Shown piece after piece: positions 53,901-64,000 of a stretch of DNA of 64,000 nt. The DNA is taken from assembly GCA_009760855.2 (NCBI GenBank), contig WPIO01000010.1, positions 8,287,501 through 8,351,500 of the forward strand, given 5' to 3'. How positions within the stretch are numbered: the stretch's first letter is position 1; each line of letters starts with the position of its first letter. The translations under genes and the position numbers were made by a program. The notes below the pieces were generated by a model. The model did not search any database. It was not told the DNA's origin and saw nothing but the letters and a program-made list of their open reading frames with translations. Source of the stretch: Cristatella mucedo (taxonomy: Eukaryota; Bryozoa; Phylactolaemata; Cristatellidae).

Positions 53901-56900
53901 TTACCCGTTGAATGCAAACTAGTAGCTAAACGTTTCTTTTGTGGCTGAAGCCGAATATAGATTCAGTGTCATTTGTTGCAGTCATCTTTAAAAAAGTGCT
54001 TTTAAAGTGCACTAGGAAACTTCTACCATCGATGGTACATTGTTATATTTGACTGTAGCTGTGTCATTATCGTGTTGCTCGTAATTCTAGTAGTAGTAGC
54101 AGCAGTAGTGGTAGTAGCATACAAAGTGCCCAGAAAGAAATTCCGTTATGGGAGGTGCTACACAAATTTATTATTATTTTTGTTATTATTGTTAGTCAAT
54201 GTCATGAATTTAGTTGTTTTAGGTTTAGTTACTGTTGGAGTAGTAGTAGCTAGACTAGTTGTTGGAGTAAGAGTAGTAGGAGCAGAAGTAGAGTAAGTAC
54301 TGGTAATAACATGAGTAGTAGTAGCATTTGTCTGTTCGTTGAAGCCTCTGGTTCACCAATGTAATCTAGCGCTCTGGTTCTACAATATAGTGTATTCTGC
54401 CATGAACCTTTATTTCCTTGCAGACATTATGTTGAGATAAGGAGATGACTGACCACTACTGTCTAGGGGCTTAATTGCATCGACTTCCGACTTTGCTTTG
54501 TGCACATTCGCTCGTCTTATGTATTGAGGAGTTCAGCACCATAACAAGCACACATAGTTGCCAATTATAATGCTCGCGTTGTTGGTGAGCCCGGAACTCG
54601 AGCTACAGAAACGCTAGGTAGCACCTTGGAGTGTGCAGCTGGTGGTCTGAGCTAACTGCCGATGAACAGGCTATTATTCGTTCTACTTCCTATAGCTTAG
54701 AAAATTTAAGCCTCTGCTCCCGTAGATTGTAAACACATCACTAATATACTTTGATATAGGAAGACATTGACGAGACCTCATAAGTTATTGTTTTTGGCAA
54801 ACTAGCTCAAAAATGTCTCGTGCCTGAAGTATGCACTATTATGGTTCCAGGAATTGTGACCGGCAGTGCAGGCCTGGAATGAAAAAGGCGTGTTTTGCAA
54901 AATTCCCAGTGGTTTGATTGGGGGATTGATGGGTAAACAACTGTTATGGTATTCTAGAGCTGCTGAGTCATATGTGCCCCTGGAGATCCATTACGTTGTA
55001 TGAGACTCGGCTGGTTCCTCCAGCACACTCTGCGGATTTATTAAGATTTCTTTTGGTTTTAAGTGGGTGTACGGCTTTTTGTTTTTGACGTTATGTTATC
55101 CCTGCGGTCCCTTAGACTATTACACTATATACTTACACTATATGCTCCCCCGATCTTGATCATAAAATGTCATCTTTTACCATTATGGTTTTTGCACTGT
55201 TGTTTGTGTAATTTCTATAGCCTTCACATCTAACCATGTGGATCTCATTCAGTCTGCAGTTTGTGTCCTTTTTGGTATCCAGAATATTTGGTGAATTGTA
55301 AAACCTTAAAGACCTTTAGCATTAATCTGTCCACACGAAAATATCTTCTTTGCCCCTGCTGTTCAATCCTTCCGACCTGTGCTTACTGGTAGAATACTGG
55401 TAGCATGCTACAACGTGACACTAGCCGACGTTCTTGACGAGCTTGTACCTATGACTAAGCGCACTGTGCGACCTTGCCCAGATGGTTTATGGTTTACTGC
55501 AGACATAAAATTGGCAAAGTCTACTAATCGCAAGCTTGAGAAAGCATGCAGAAGATCAAGGCTGCCTGTTCATGTACAGGCACACAAGGACTAATGTAGA
55601 TCATACCAATTTATCCTAGCAACCCTAGCTTCTATAAGAGCATAGTTGAATCCCAGATGCACAATCCAAAAATGCAGATGTCTACCTTCAATCATCTCCC
55701 TAGTCACTACCAGGTTAACTCCTCACCCTGTGATACTTGTGATGATCTAGCATGTCGCTTATCTAGCTTCTTTGTTGGTAAGATAGACATGATCAGGAAG
55801 ACCATCCCTAAGGTAACAATCTCTCCATTTGACTCAAGTCCCTCAGTAACACCCCTTCGGGACTCCTCTCCCTCAGTATGTCATGATGGTTTGGCACAGT
55901 GGTTAGGTGCTTGCCTGTAACGACCGAAGTCGGGCCGAGAGTATAATAATGATAATATTAATAATACATTTGTATAGCACCCTTAGACAATCGAATCTCT
56001 TTCTAGACATTTTACAGATGCTGTAAAGAAAGCATGACCAAATGATTAACGGTAACATCCGCAATGCCATCAAGCATTGCATTGTTAGATTGGACATTCA
56101 CAGGGTCAGCATGTAGATATAGTAGTAACAGCAGACACAGTGTTTGAGATGACAGAGGTCGTGGGCTCGAGCCCAGTGGCATATGTGAAGCGCCTGAATA
56201 GATTGTTCTCTTAGGGTGCAATACAATTGAATTATTTATATATTGAATTATATCATTTTTGCAGCACCTTAATGTCGGCATTCAAGCCTGCCACTAATGA
56301 CCTCATCTTGGTTCATCTCCCAGTCTAAGAATACTAATAGCCCTCTAAACCCTATTCCCACTGTCTTACATATGCTAAGCATTGATCTGTTTCTGCCATG
56401 CCTAACTGACATAATCAATATGTCTTTAGCCTCAGGTTTTGTCCCTGCACTTTTTATAAAGACTGTTGAACTTCAACCCTAGCAATTAAATATGGTTTTA
56501 GAGCTGATAACTTCATATAATCAGCATTACTTCCTGTGTATGACAACTTTATCAGGAATGCAAACTTAAGGAATTCTCTCTGCTTGTTTCGCTTGATCTG
56601 TAGTTGCGATTGATGCTATTGGCCATCAAGTCCTCGAGCACTACTCATCCCCCTGGGCTTCACTGGTACCGTACTGAAATGGTCAAGTGGGCATGGTCAT
56701 AAGCTCGTTGCAAAAGGTGTGACTGCTGCCAGCTGTTTAGTAGAAGCTTTCGTTATGCCTTAAGTCGGTAGATGCCACTATTAGCTAGCCTTCTAGTGAC
56801 CGTTTTGTTGCTAATATCTCTTTTTGTGGCTTCTTTAAGTGACCATGCAAAATCATGACCAGAAGTCCTCTTCTGGAATGCCACCATCTTGATCAGCCGG

Positions 56901-59900
56901 TAACCTCTTGCGTGCCCATTTTGCAAGCCCGACCAGATTGTGCCACATTAACTGCTCAACCGATTCTCAAAAGTATTACTTCAGATTATTGTGCACGGTT
57001 AAGTCACTAATTCAAATTTTTGTTTAATTTCCCAGTTGCTATAGCCTTGCTCGTGCTGGGCTATCAGCATCCCCTTAACAACATTGCTACAGTGTTTAGA
57101 GCTTGGCACTTGACTGTTGCTTGTGGCACATCTAGAAGTAGTAGCACTGGGTGGCCGTAAGGTTTACCTGACATACAACTACGAACAGTGACTATGGAAA
57201 GTAAACAGATAGTTGCTGAAAAACCATGCAGGTAAACATTTAAATATGGTGAATCAGCCGGCTAAACAGATTAGGTTTTGGTGATTTTTGTCATGACTGT
57301 TATTGGCAGCACTATAGCTGCTCAATGCAGTGCGCCTAGGCAACTAATAGTATGCCACACTTCCTGAAGATACCACAGCCATGATTTGTACAATGGCAAG
57401 CCCAAAATATTACATTAAGAGGATGCAGGAATTGCTTATGCTGAGTGTAAATTTAGCATTATTATTATTATTATTAGAGTTTAATGAGGTGTTCATCGTA
57501 GTTTTTTGTCTTGTGCATAGCAACTTGATAATTATTTATTTTTTATTGCTTGATATAAGGGGCTCCAACTCGTGTCAGTGTTGCATACTTGGCAAATGGA
57601 TAAGACCTCTGGTACATTTAGAGACCTGGACATTTAGAGAACTGTGCAAATGCCAGCTTCAAGGTCTTCGTGCTCTTAGCTTTGATGTGCTGCTGCACAT
57701 TTTTTTTTCTAGATGGTTCCCAAGCTCTTTCTAGACATGGAACCACTAGCCGACGAATATTATAAGAGCCAACTGAACGATGGGCCCAGACCTAGTGATG
57801 CCTCGATGCCTCCACTGTTTCTCATGGATGTGCAGCACCTGCTTTTGTTTGCCCTCATGGGCAATCTCTCCAGTTATAGGCCAAGGTAACGTCAACCTGA
57901 TATTCCCCTGTGATGTTGCAGGCAATGCCACACTTATCCGTTATACCAGTGTGACAGCACATGGATTTCACTTGGCATTGATAGCCGACCATAATAGAGC
58001 AACCTGTATGTGATGCTAAGCATGAGCTCAGATGTGCAATCAGCTGTGGAACTTCTGACTTGTAGGTGGTGCCAGCTGTTGCGTGTAACCAAAGTTCCAA
58101 AGGTGGTGCTGGTCGTGGTCGACGGCCTCGGCAGTGATAGCATGGTTCGTTGCACTGAACAAGGGTCGTTTGTTGGAGACAAGTTCGACATCGTAAGTGT
58201 CACTACAGTGTGGTTGGCTTGCATGCCAGATTGCTGTTGCTGGGCTTGCACTTTGCAATTGATGATTCGTCTAGTCTGACCGAAATGGCACTTCAAGTCT
58301 TTAGTAGGTGTTGATGCTTGTGTCAGGTTTTGGCAGCCCTTTTGTACCTTTGCTCGTATGCAGCACCATGTACTAACACCCGAGAGAGGGATAAGCTGGC
58401 CTACAGACGGCATGCTTCCCTATAGACCAGTATGCAAATCAAAGGAAATCGCTTAGCTACTTACAGATGGCCGGGCTGTTAGATAGCTGCCGGCCTGCCA
58501 TACAGTATGCTACTCCATACTGCGTTGCAATGCATCCTTAGCTGAATCGGTGCTCGCCATCTGTTTGTATAGCCCAGCTTTCTCCCTTGCTTGTCAGACT
58601 CTCTGGGGGTGTGCTGTTTCGTGCACTTTTGCTTGGGCACTGGTTTGCTGGTTGGGTTTAGCAAAGCAGTGCACCTGCCTCGGCACCTCTGTGGGTGGGG
58701 ATTCACTTTTTCATGCTCTCGTTAGCTGATTATGCTTTCGGGGTACGAGCATGCTGCAGCAGAGTTTATTGTGTGTCAGGAAGCCTCTCCAACGAATTGG
58801 GCCGCAGAGAAAGACACGCGCAAATCGGCTCTACACTCACTTCACACCTTTCTGGAGGGGCTTCATGCTAGGTGCTCCGTGTGTGTTTGCCATTGACACC
58901 CCTCCTTGGAAGTGTGAGGACCTGCCATCCCAGTTCTCTGCAACTTGTTAAGAGCTGGAGATGTGGGCATTAGTATTGCCCCTGTGTCTTAGCGCTCAGG
59001 GTTAAGGTGCTCACTCTTCACGACCCAGGTCCTGGGTTCGTGTCTTGCTGTGGGCTATCATTTTTTGCCTATTGCAAGCGGTTGTGGTAGCCGTCAAGGC
59101 TCTTCTGCTGCAGTTCAAATGAGGCTGTTGAATCAGCTGATATTTTCTTAGTAGCACTGAACAGTGTAGACGTGTGCTGCTGAAAATAAGGCACAGTTTC
59201 GTTACTGTTACATCTGTTTTTATTTTCACATTTGGCAAACGGTCATTGCTGCCAACGGCTAAACCTGAATTCCATAAGCATTCTTTAATGCTGAGTTGAC
59301 AGGCCGGCAAGGAGTGCATTCGTCGAACATATTATTGTAATGAGCCGTCCCTCTTTTGGTATGAGATGGCTAGCCCAGTCTGCAATTATGTTGGACCCTG
59401 TTTGATTTTCACTAAGTCAGCTGTCGATGTGGGGCGTATATGTGGCAGAAGGAACGACTTTGATCGAAATCTCGGAAAAAGGCAAGAGTTGGGCAAAAGC
59501 AGTAAGAACGTTGTTCTCACCAGAGAGTGCATACTGAAACTATCCAAACGCCAACTCTGAACGACATCTCGAACTGCAATTTTGTTTATGCCCATAATCC
59601 TTCAGAGGCAAAGAGTCACGGGTTTTGATTCGAGGCCTGACTGCAGGCTCTGTGCCATTGTTGGTCTGGTGGATAGACAATCTTCTCTGACTGATAACTG
59701 GTAACTAGTTATGGATTTATTAGATATTAGGTGGGACTGGCTGTTGCTGCTATCGCAATATCGGCATACTGGTAGGCTTGAATTCAGTTTTGGGTTGTTT
59801 CTTCTGCTTAAAGTGTGCGTATGTGCCCGTCATACTTGTGTACACCTCCGTGGGTACGTTTGTGCGCCTCCGTGTGTACACCAAAAAAAACTCAAAAGTA

Positions 59901-62464
59901 TTTGGACAGTCTAGATTTGCTCGCTTGGCAGCTTTTGCTATGCACCCGACTGGACCAGACCCGAGATGTAAGTTCTGCCTTCTAATTATTGTATATCCTA
60001 ATTTGAATTGCAACGATAATCATGCAAGTTTGTGTACAAAGCGCCTAAAATTAGCCAAGAGCTCTCAGGCTCCTTTAATAATGGCAGATTTGGCCCAAAA
60101 TAGATAATATATAAACAACTCTTCAGCAGTTTAAGCCGCAACCCTAAGGCTGGGCACGAGCCGAAAGTGTAAAGGCAACCCATTGAGCATAATTTATTTT
60201 TCAGGTAAAATCCTACCAGTCATATAGAAGGTCACCGAATTGTCAAGCAGCTTGGTGAATGGTAAAGTATGGCACTACACGAGGCTGCATACTAGTACTC
60301 AATTAATACCGAAGAGTACACAGATTACGGAGTACGAAGAGTTGCGTACAGCATGAGGGAGGTAGTGGGAACTCTTAAAATGCTTCTCGGTCGGGCAGGC
60401 CCGAGCTAGCTTGAGGCAGGAAAACACCATCCTAAAGTTGGAGGCATTAAAAGATTGTTTTTCTGCGGCACGCGCTCTTGCTCAAAGTCTGGGAAGCGAG
60501 TTGGCTGTTATCAGTTGTCAGAAGGCGATTAGGTGAGGCAGAAATATTCTTTCTGCAAAGGATATGTTCAGCCCTTTTTTAAGTAGGCCCAGACTTGGGT
60601 CTACTGGACTGCTGAAGATAAGGGTAGATGTATAGAGTGAGGAAAGCAATTCACGGTCTTTTTGGTCTTAGTGCGAGAGAAGGCTTTACATTCGTCGGCA
60701 ACCCAACGAAGCCTACTCACCCAAATACCTGCAGCCAGCAGTCAAAGTCGAGGGGTGAACGTGTCATGGTATGAGGGTGCCTCAGCAGAAAAGGCATCCG
60801 AGTCCTGTGTCGCAAACCAGTCAGCATGACTCCAGACGTTTATTTAGACCTTTATAACGTCGGACACCCACTTGCGATAGCATTTCGTGGACCGGATTAT
60901 ATTTTCTAAAACGACAACGTCCCAAAACACCTAGCACCCAAAGTTAAGTATTTATTAACAGGGAACCGAATTTTGTTAGCCTCCTGTGACTGACCGAGTC
61001 AATGTCAGTATCTTAGCCCGAGGAGCATTTGTGGGATACGGTCGAGCGACGGTTGTGGCAACTTGCCGTCCTGATCACATCCACTGATGCACTTGTTGAA
61101 CACTTGCACCGACATGACTGTTGTTTGCCAGCATTTGATCAGCTTCATGCCTGGGCTGGTCGACAGGTCATTGTAAATAAGGGAGGTGCAACGTCACATT
61201 GACTTTGGTAAATTAAGCAGGATACTTGATAATTTCAGGAACATGTTGCTTTTTCTAATTGCAACCATTGGGCTTACGTTTGGGGATAGCAACGTTTGAT
61301 ATTTACTCAAAATGCAGGTGAACAGGCACTCGTTTTGTCGGCTACCCCGGCCGACCAACTACTTTTGCGTTGGAGTTCATGTGCACGTGCATAGGTGCCT
61401 CTGTTTGTGTTTGTGTGTGAGTGTATGTGTGCAAGCACGTGCATTTCACGAAAGTTATGACAAAAACCTGTCAAATAATGTAGCTGCTAGAAACAATACA
61501 CTGCATTGCCCCTCCCCTGTTGCCTGTGCGACCTGGTTCAACCCCACATTTTGTTTTCTATTTTCTCAAGTCTTTCTCGGGTTAGTGAAAGTACTACTAG
61601 AATATAGTAGCACTGACCTTCGTTAACCTCTTCTTCCGGCTGTCACTAGGTCATAGCTGTGTTATGTCTACATTTCAGATAGTTGCACTGATACCTGTCT
61701 TGTTCTTCGGCAGTTTCGTGCTATTCGGTTTAGCTGCACTGCTTCATGGAAGTGTCCTGTGCCTGGCTGCTTGATGACCGATCGCTTAGTGTCTGATTGC
61801 CCATGCGGCAAAAATGCAGACAAGGTTATGCTTTTCTTTTAGAAACTGGAGCTGGTCTCACCACATGCTTATGGAGCCACTAGTGACGACGAGCTGTTTA
61901 AAGTTCCAGTCACTGGTACACGTCTAATCCGAGCAAAATCTGGCGAGAAGAGGCTCCGGAAGTACTATGCGCCAGAGGAGTCTGAGACGCAGCAGCCTCA
62001 GGCCATGTCGAACACCGCTGATGTAGCCCGTGTCACAGGGGCTCCGTCTGACATGCCGACGTATTTGCGAATGCCCGAGATTGTGCCTCGCACTGAGCTG
62101 CTCTTGAACTGGACCCAGATGATCAGGGAAGGCTACCCACTTGGTCTGCAACGAAGACCCGGTTGGTACCAAATACCTTGTGTATTTCAAAATTTCTCTG
62201 TCTCGTCCAAGCTGTCGAGTATTTCCTATTAACCACGTTGAGGCCTTGTTCATTGATTGCAGAATATGCCGGCTTTGTTTACACGAAAAGTCGCTACAGC
62301 CAAGTTGCCGATGCCAGCCCTCTGTATGCCATTGACTGTGAGATGTGCAGGACCGTACGGTTTCAGCAAGAGTTGACACGCGTGTCTGTCGTCGACGAGC
62401 ACCTGCACTGCATTTACGACACCTTCGTCAAGCCTCGCAATGCAATTACCGACTACCTCACCCG
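47863..62464 (+). CDS. REXO5: REXO5-like RNA exonuclease (DEDD 3'-5' exonuclease), 5' part of gene
   Basis: REXO5 (NEF-sp) trims 3' ends of nuclear RNAs such as snoRNAs and 5S rRNA. Six exons join with consistent phases: 47863-47988, 53558-53746, 57713-57885, 58066-58192, 61843-62161, 62263-62464. A basic KKRK near residue 12 may be a nuclear signal. Exons 3-4 give LFLMDVQHLLLFALMG and WCQLLRVTKVPKVVLVVVDG, the domain before the nuclease in REXO5. Exon 5 has the WTQMIREGYPL motif. Exon 6 has the exonuclease I motif DCEMC with Asp336 and Glu338, and ELTRVSVVDE and DTFVKPRNAITDYLTR. The remaining DEDD motifs lie right of the window. REXO1 is the main alternative; the WC..VVLVVVDG domain favours REXO5. 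Confidence 0.85.
48000..48860. other. REXO5 intron 1, left part, no gene seen
   Basis: No recognisable repeat or conserved frame was seen in this stretch. Confidence 0.4.
48870..49125 (-). mobile_element. LINE-B 3' end fragment
   Basis: The minus strand carries the LINE-B C-terminus ([20 protein letters not shown]) and the 3' end GTGGAGTTACAGACGGAGATACA. Confidence 0.8.
49675..49850. repeat. 88-bp tandem duplication
   Basis: TCTAAAATGATGAATATTC..GACCGTCTTTG occurs at 49675-49762 and again at 49763-49850, with about two base differences. Confidence 0.92.
50590..51480 (+). pseudogene. Tc1/mariner transposase pseudogene 1
   Basis: Order of blocks across frames: a helix-turn-helix end with SVDAVRRRLLEHVMYRS, TTESQF (first catalytic region), GGKVLVW, MDNAPS (second Asp, DNAP motif), CPWSCQCPDLNSSVEQ (third region). 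Frameshifts and stops throughout. It lies in REXO5 intron 1. Terminal repeats were not found. Confidence 0.75.
51540..51650 (+). mobile_element. tRNA-derived SINE, family S2, 3' part with LINE-A-type tail
   Basis: CCTTTAACGACCAGGGCCGT, GGGCTCTAGCCCGGCGGCAT, then AAAGCACCTTGATAGAGATTA and GTAGGGTTCTGTAG. Confidence 0.6.
52310..53336 (+). mobile_element. LINE-B, old degraded copy
   Basis: The segment carries YADD-region remnants (TTTATGCTGACGATAGTCAG), then pieces such as AIRPLQLSVN, and ends AACACCCACTTAGTA..GTGGAGTTACGGA. It is much more diverged than the copy at 43032-44555, showing a long history of activity. Confidence 0.75.
53558..53746 (+). CDS. REXO5: REXO5 exon 2 (probable)
   Basis: Acceptor ttttttgtag, 63 codons from SRETDGVMLAEP to TDEELRQLRAELRARQKAAM, donor ATG|gtagaa. 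The end forms a charged helix. Frame and phase agree with exons 1 and 3. Confidence 0.65.
53747..55345. other. REXO5 intron 2 part: GTA/AGT repeats and a LINE-A-type tail
   Basis: AGT-type triplet repeats lie at about 54086-54118 and 54238-54330. Between them AAAGTGCCCAGAAAGAAATTC..GGTGCTACACAAATTTATT (54122-54195) is a LINE-A/SINE tail. Nothing else was recognised. Confidence 0.5.
55350..55885 (+). mobile_element. LINE (CR1/L2-type), endonuclease-to-RT linker, part 1
   Basis: LADVLDELVPMTKRTVRPCP, GLWFTADIKLAKSTNRKLEK and LACRLSSFFVGKIDMIRKTI follow the linker of CR1/L2 ORF2 (LDKHAP..TVRP..PW.T..I..AKR..RKLER). It continues at 56240-56700 after a SINE insertion. Confidence 0.65.
55888..56140. 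mobile_element. SINE S2 head followed by a LINE-A tail in opposite orientation
   Basis: TGGTTTGGCACAGTGGTTAG and GTAACGACCGAAGTCGGGCC form an S2 head (plus). TAATAATACATTTGTATAGC..TCTCTTTCTAGACATTTTAC is a minus LINE-A tail inserted into it. Confidence 0.6.
56145..56240 (+). mobile_element. SINE S2 3' part with LINE-A-type tail
   Basis: GACAGAGGTCGTGGGCTCGA, GTGGCATATGTGAAGCGCCT and TCTCTTAGGGTGCAATAC; this continues the S2 element interrupted at 55945. Confidence 0.6.
56240..56700 (+). mobile_element. LINE (CR1/L2-type) part 2, start of reverse transcriptase
   Basis: TNSPLNPIPTVLHMLSIDLF then LPCLTDIINMSLASGFVPAL matches the C-x-L-DPIPT..L..I.NLSL.SG.FP block of CR1/L2 reverse transcriptases. 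Frameshifts follow. Confidence 0.7.
56701..57712. other. REXO5 intron 2 right part, no gene seen
   Basis: Only a short (ATT)n at 57460 was noted. Confidence 0.4.
57713..57885 (+). CDS. REXO5: REXO5 exon 3
   Basis: MVPKLFLDMEPLADEYYKSQ, then PPLFLMDVQHLLLFALMGNL, ending in RP plus two bases. Acceptor tttttctag, donor AG|gtaacg. It matches the segment leading to the PxWC of REXO5. Confidence 0.8.
58066..58192 (+). CDS. REXO5: REXO5 exon 4
   Basis: WCQLLRVTKVPKVVLVVVDG then LGSDSMVRCTEQGSFVGDKF DI. Acceptor acttgtag, donor ATC|gtaagt. Family equivalent: PSWCQLF..NNVVVFVLQGMS. Confidence 0.85.
58990..59145 (+). mobile_element. tRNA-derived SINE, family S1
   Basis: TAGCGCTCAGGGTTAAGGTG (box A) and CCTGGGTTCGTGTC (box B), then GGTAGCCGTCAAGGCTCTTC and AATGAGGCTGTTGAATCAGC. 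Confidence 0.72.
60340..61201 (+). pseudogene. Tc1/mariner transposase pseudogene 2
   Basis: Seen in order: a WTAEDKGR-like segment, RRQPNEAYSPKYLQPAVK, DNVPKHLAPKVKYLL (second catalytic Asp), WPSQ-like bases with a stop, EHLWDTVERRLWQLAVL (third region), then WAGRQVIVNKGGATSH and stop at about 61201. Frameshifted. It lies in REXO5 intron 4. Confidence 0.75.
61843..62161 (+). CDS. REXO5: REXO5 exon 5
   Basis: KLELVSPHAYGATSDDELFK, then a variable stretch, then LNWTQMIREGYPLGLQRRP, the block before the nuclease. Acceptor cttttag, donor G|gttggt. Confidence 0.85.
62263..62464 (+). CDS. REXO5: REXO5 exon 6 with exonuclease motif I
   Basis: EYAGFVYTKSRYSQVADASP, LYAIDCEMCRTVRFQQELTR, VSVVDEHLHCIYDTFVKPRN and AITDYLTR. 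The D-x-E of DCEM gives two metal ligands. Acceptor gattgcag, donor CG|gtatgt. Confidence 0.93.
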
Positions 62465-64000
62465 GTATGTGACATAGAGACAATGCCATGCTTTTTTTAC
62501 TTTCACTTGCTTGTTTTACTTTCACTCGATTCGTGCAGGTATTGTCTTATGCACAGACTGATCGAACCCTGGCCCCTGCACTTTATCACTGGCAGCAAAA
62601 TGTGTGTGGTCGTTGTATGCATTAGTCTGTGGTAATCGGGCATCTGCCGATGCTTGGCGACTAGTGTGAAGTCATGTGAATGTTGTTAACTCGGATGCTT
62701 TTCTGGGATGCCGGTCTAGTGCTGCTCTAACCGATTGAGCTATCGAGACTACTCTTCCTACCTTCCTTCCTCTTTCAACACTGGCCCGAGCCGAATGCTG
62801 CTACACAGTGTGAAACAATCCGGCATGGCATTCATTAATGTGCAGCAAGTCATCGTCGAGCTACCCATATCAGTCTTAAAATAGTATGTGCTCACGTTCA
62901 ATCATTGTTCTGTATTCCTCGAAAGCTATAGGCTTTGCATGTTTTTCTTATGTTGCTAAGCAAATGTTAGCAATTAGACGGGTACTTGCCTCAAGTACTT
63001 CGCGATATTACCTTTTTTATTTGTAATTTATTCCACATCCCACTTTCACTTGTGTTACGACCCAATGAGATCGGCCGTACGTGACGTGTGTAAAGCAAAT
63101 TTTATGGATTAACCTCGAGTCTTGGATTTGCTAGAAGAAGCATGTTTGTATTTCAAAGAAGGGTGGATGGGAAAGAAAGAAACGAAATAGAAATTGCCTG
63201 GTTTTGCACTCGTGCCTTGCTTACATTCAATTTTGATGCACAAGTTGGTTCACCCGTCTAGGGAAAGGTTGTGACTATGTAGGGCTCATCGTCGGCCAAG
63301 TAATATATTGAACCGGGAGAACCATTAGAGATACTAATCTCAAGTTACAATTGGGGTGTAATTGTTGGCGTGTGTGTTCATGGAAGGTTGACACATAGTC
63401 GGGTTATGGCTATTTATTCAGCCATCGTAGTCGCGAGATAGACAGCGGGAAGAGGTCCAATCAGGCCGAACAGCAGGCAGAGACAGTTGCATACACTTAG
63501 CCCAAGCATCGAGAGAGAAGCGTCCTTTGTCTGCTACAACAAGACGGATGTGACTTTGGGCATGTCTGACCTCGAGGGATTGGCCTAACAGCTGGCCAGC
63601 GATTGGGCAGCCAGCGATTGCTAGTGACGCCCACAGTTGTACAGAACTAGGCCGCAAACGGCTCTTAGCGGTGCTTGTCCTTGCCGACGTGACGATTTCC
63701 TGTAAAGTCGAGAGCCTTAGAATCAGTGCTTTGCGACTTGTAGGTATAGCACCAATGCACGCACATATGCCGACAGTATTGGAACATGGTAGCTATGGAG
63801 AGCCCCATACATTTTGATATCACGTGTGTATTCATAGCATAGAGAAGTCTATTCGGCAGTGCCGGAGGGCTTCAGGCTCTCACACTCAGCCAATCAGCAT
63901 AAAAAACTCGTATGGCGCTCGAAGCTCTTTCCTGTGCTCTTTCTGACTTACTGACATCAGCTTGATGACAGAAACCATCAGAATTGGTATACAAAAATAG
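62465..64000. other. REXO5 intron 6 (partial), no further exon recognised
   Basis: The expected next exon (continuing YLTR with a SGIT-like motif) was not seen up to the right edge. Only the tRNA-like patch below was noted. Confidence 0.45.
62660..62755 (-). mobile_element. tRNA-like sequence (SINE head or tRNA remnant)
   Basis: The minus strand reads TCTCGATAGCTCAATCGGTT then AGAGCAGCACTAGACCGGCA, a good box A and anticodon arm. The box B at the expected place (ATCCGAGTT) is poor, so it is not called a functional tRNA. Confidence 0.4.

Noticed and set aside
62660-62755. Functional tRNA gene
   Set aside because: Box B and the acceptor-stem partner are poor; only the 5' half resembles a tRNA.

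Overview
The window looks like nuclear DNA of an invertebrate animal. It carries intron-rich genes with GT-AG splice sites and animal-type proteins, many microsatellites, tRNA-derived SINEs, truncated LINEs of the CR1/L2 kind and decayed DNA transposons. Species cannot be named from the sequence. GGA adaptors are an opisthokont family, which excludes plants, and no bacterial operon features are seen.

Three host genes were reconstructed by joining exons whose phases agree at the splice sites. (1) Positions 9811 to 27, minus strand: the 5' part of an insulin-degrading enzyme gene (IDE), which runs off the left edge; 12 exons are placed and one stretch of about 55 codons could not be found. (2) Positions 10497 to 32296, plus strand: a complete 15-exon GGA gene (VHS-GAT-hinge-GAE clathrin adaptor, 725 codons plus stop). 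It is head-to-head with IDE across a 685-bp shared upstream region holding a perfect CRE-type palindrome. (3) Positions 47863 to 62464 and beyond, plus strand: the 5' part of a REXO5-like DEDD exonuclease gene, six exons, with the catalytic DCEMC motif in the last one visible.

Between GGA and REXO5 lies an AT-rich block (about 34.74 to 47.55 kb) with very different composition. It is a decayed Maverick/Polinton-like (adintovirus-like) element: inverted terminal repeats, a family-B protein-primed-type DNA polymerase pseudogene, a retroviral-type integrase pseudogene, a phage-tail-fibre-like repeat gene, a possible capsid fragment, and a tight row of six small minus-strand genes of unknown function at the right end. 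It was later hit by a solo LTR (CAAG duplication) and by a young LINE (ATTCAAA duplication), both placed in or beside the integrase gene. Frameshifts, stops, an internal deletion in the polymerase and an AT-rich insertion show that it is dead.

The introns are filled with repeats. Two LINE families recur: LINE-A, with a 3' end in AAGCGCC..(TAA)n, and LINE-B, with a 3' end GTGGAGTTACAGATGGAGATACA. Two tRNA-derived SINE families are present, one of which borrows the LINE-A tail. There are two Tc1/mariner pseudogenes, a Tigger-like MITE, an R2/NeSL-like LINE remnant, a tail-to-tail LINE-B palindrome nested in LINE-A, and a plant-type CCCTAAA telomere-like array inside an IDE intron.
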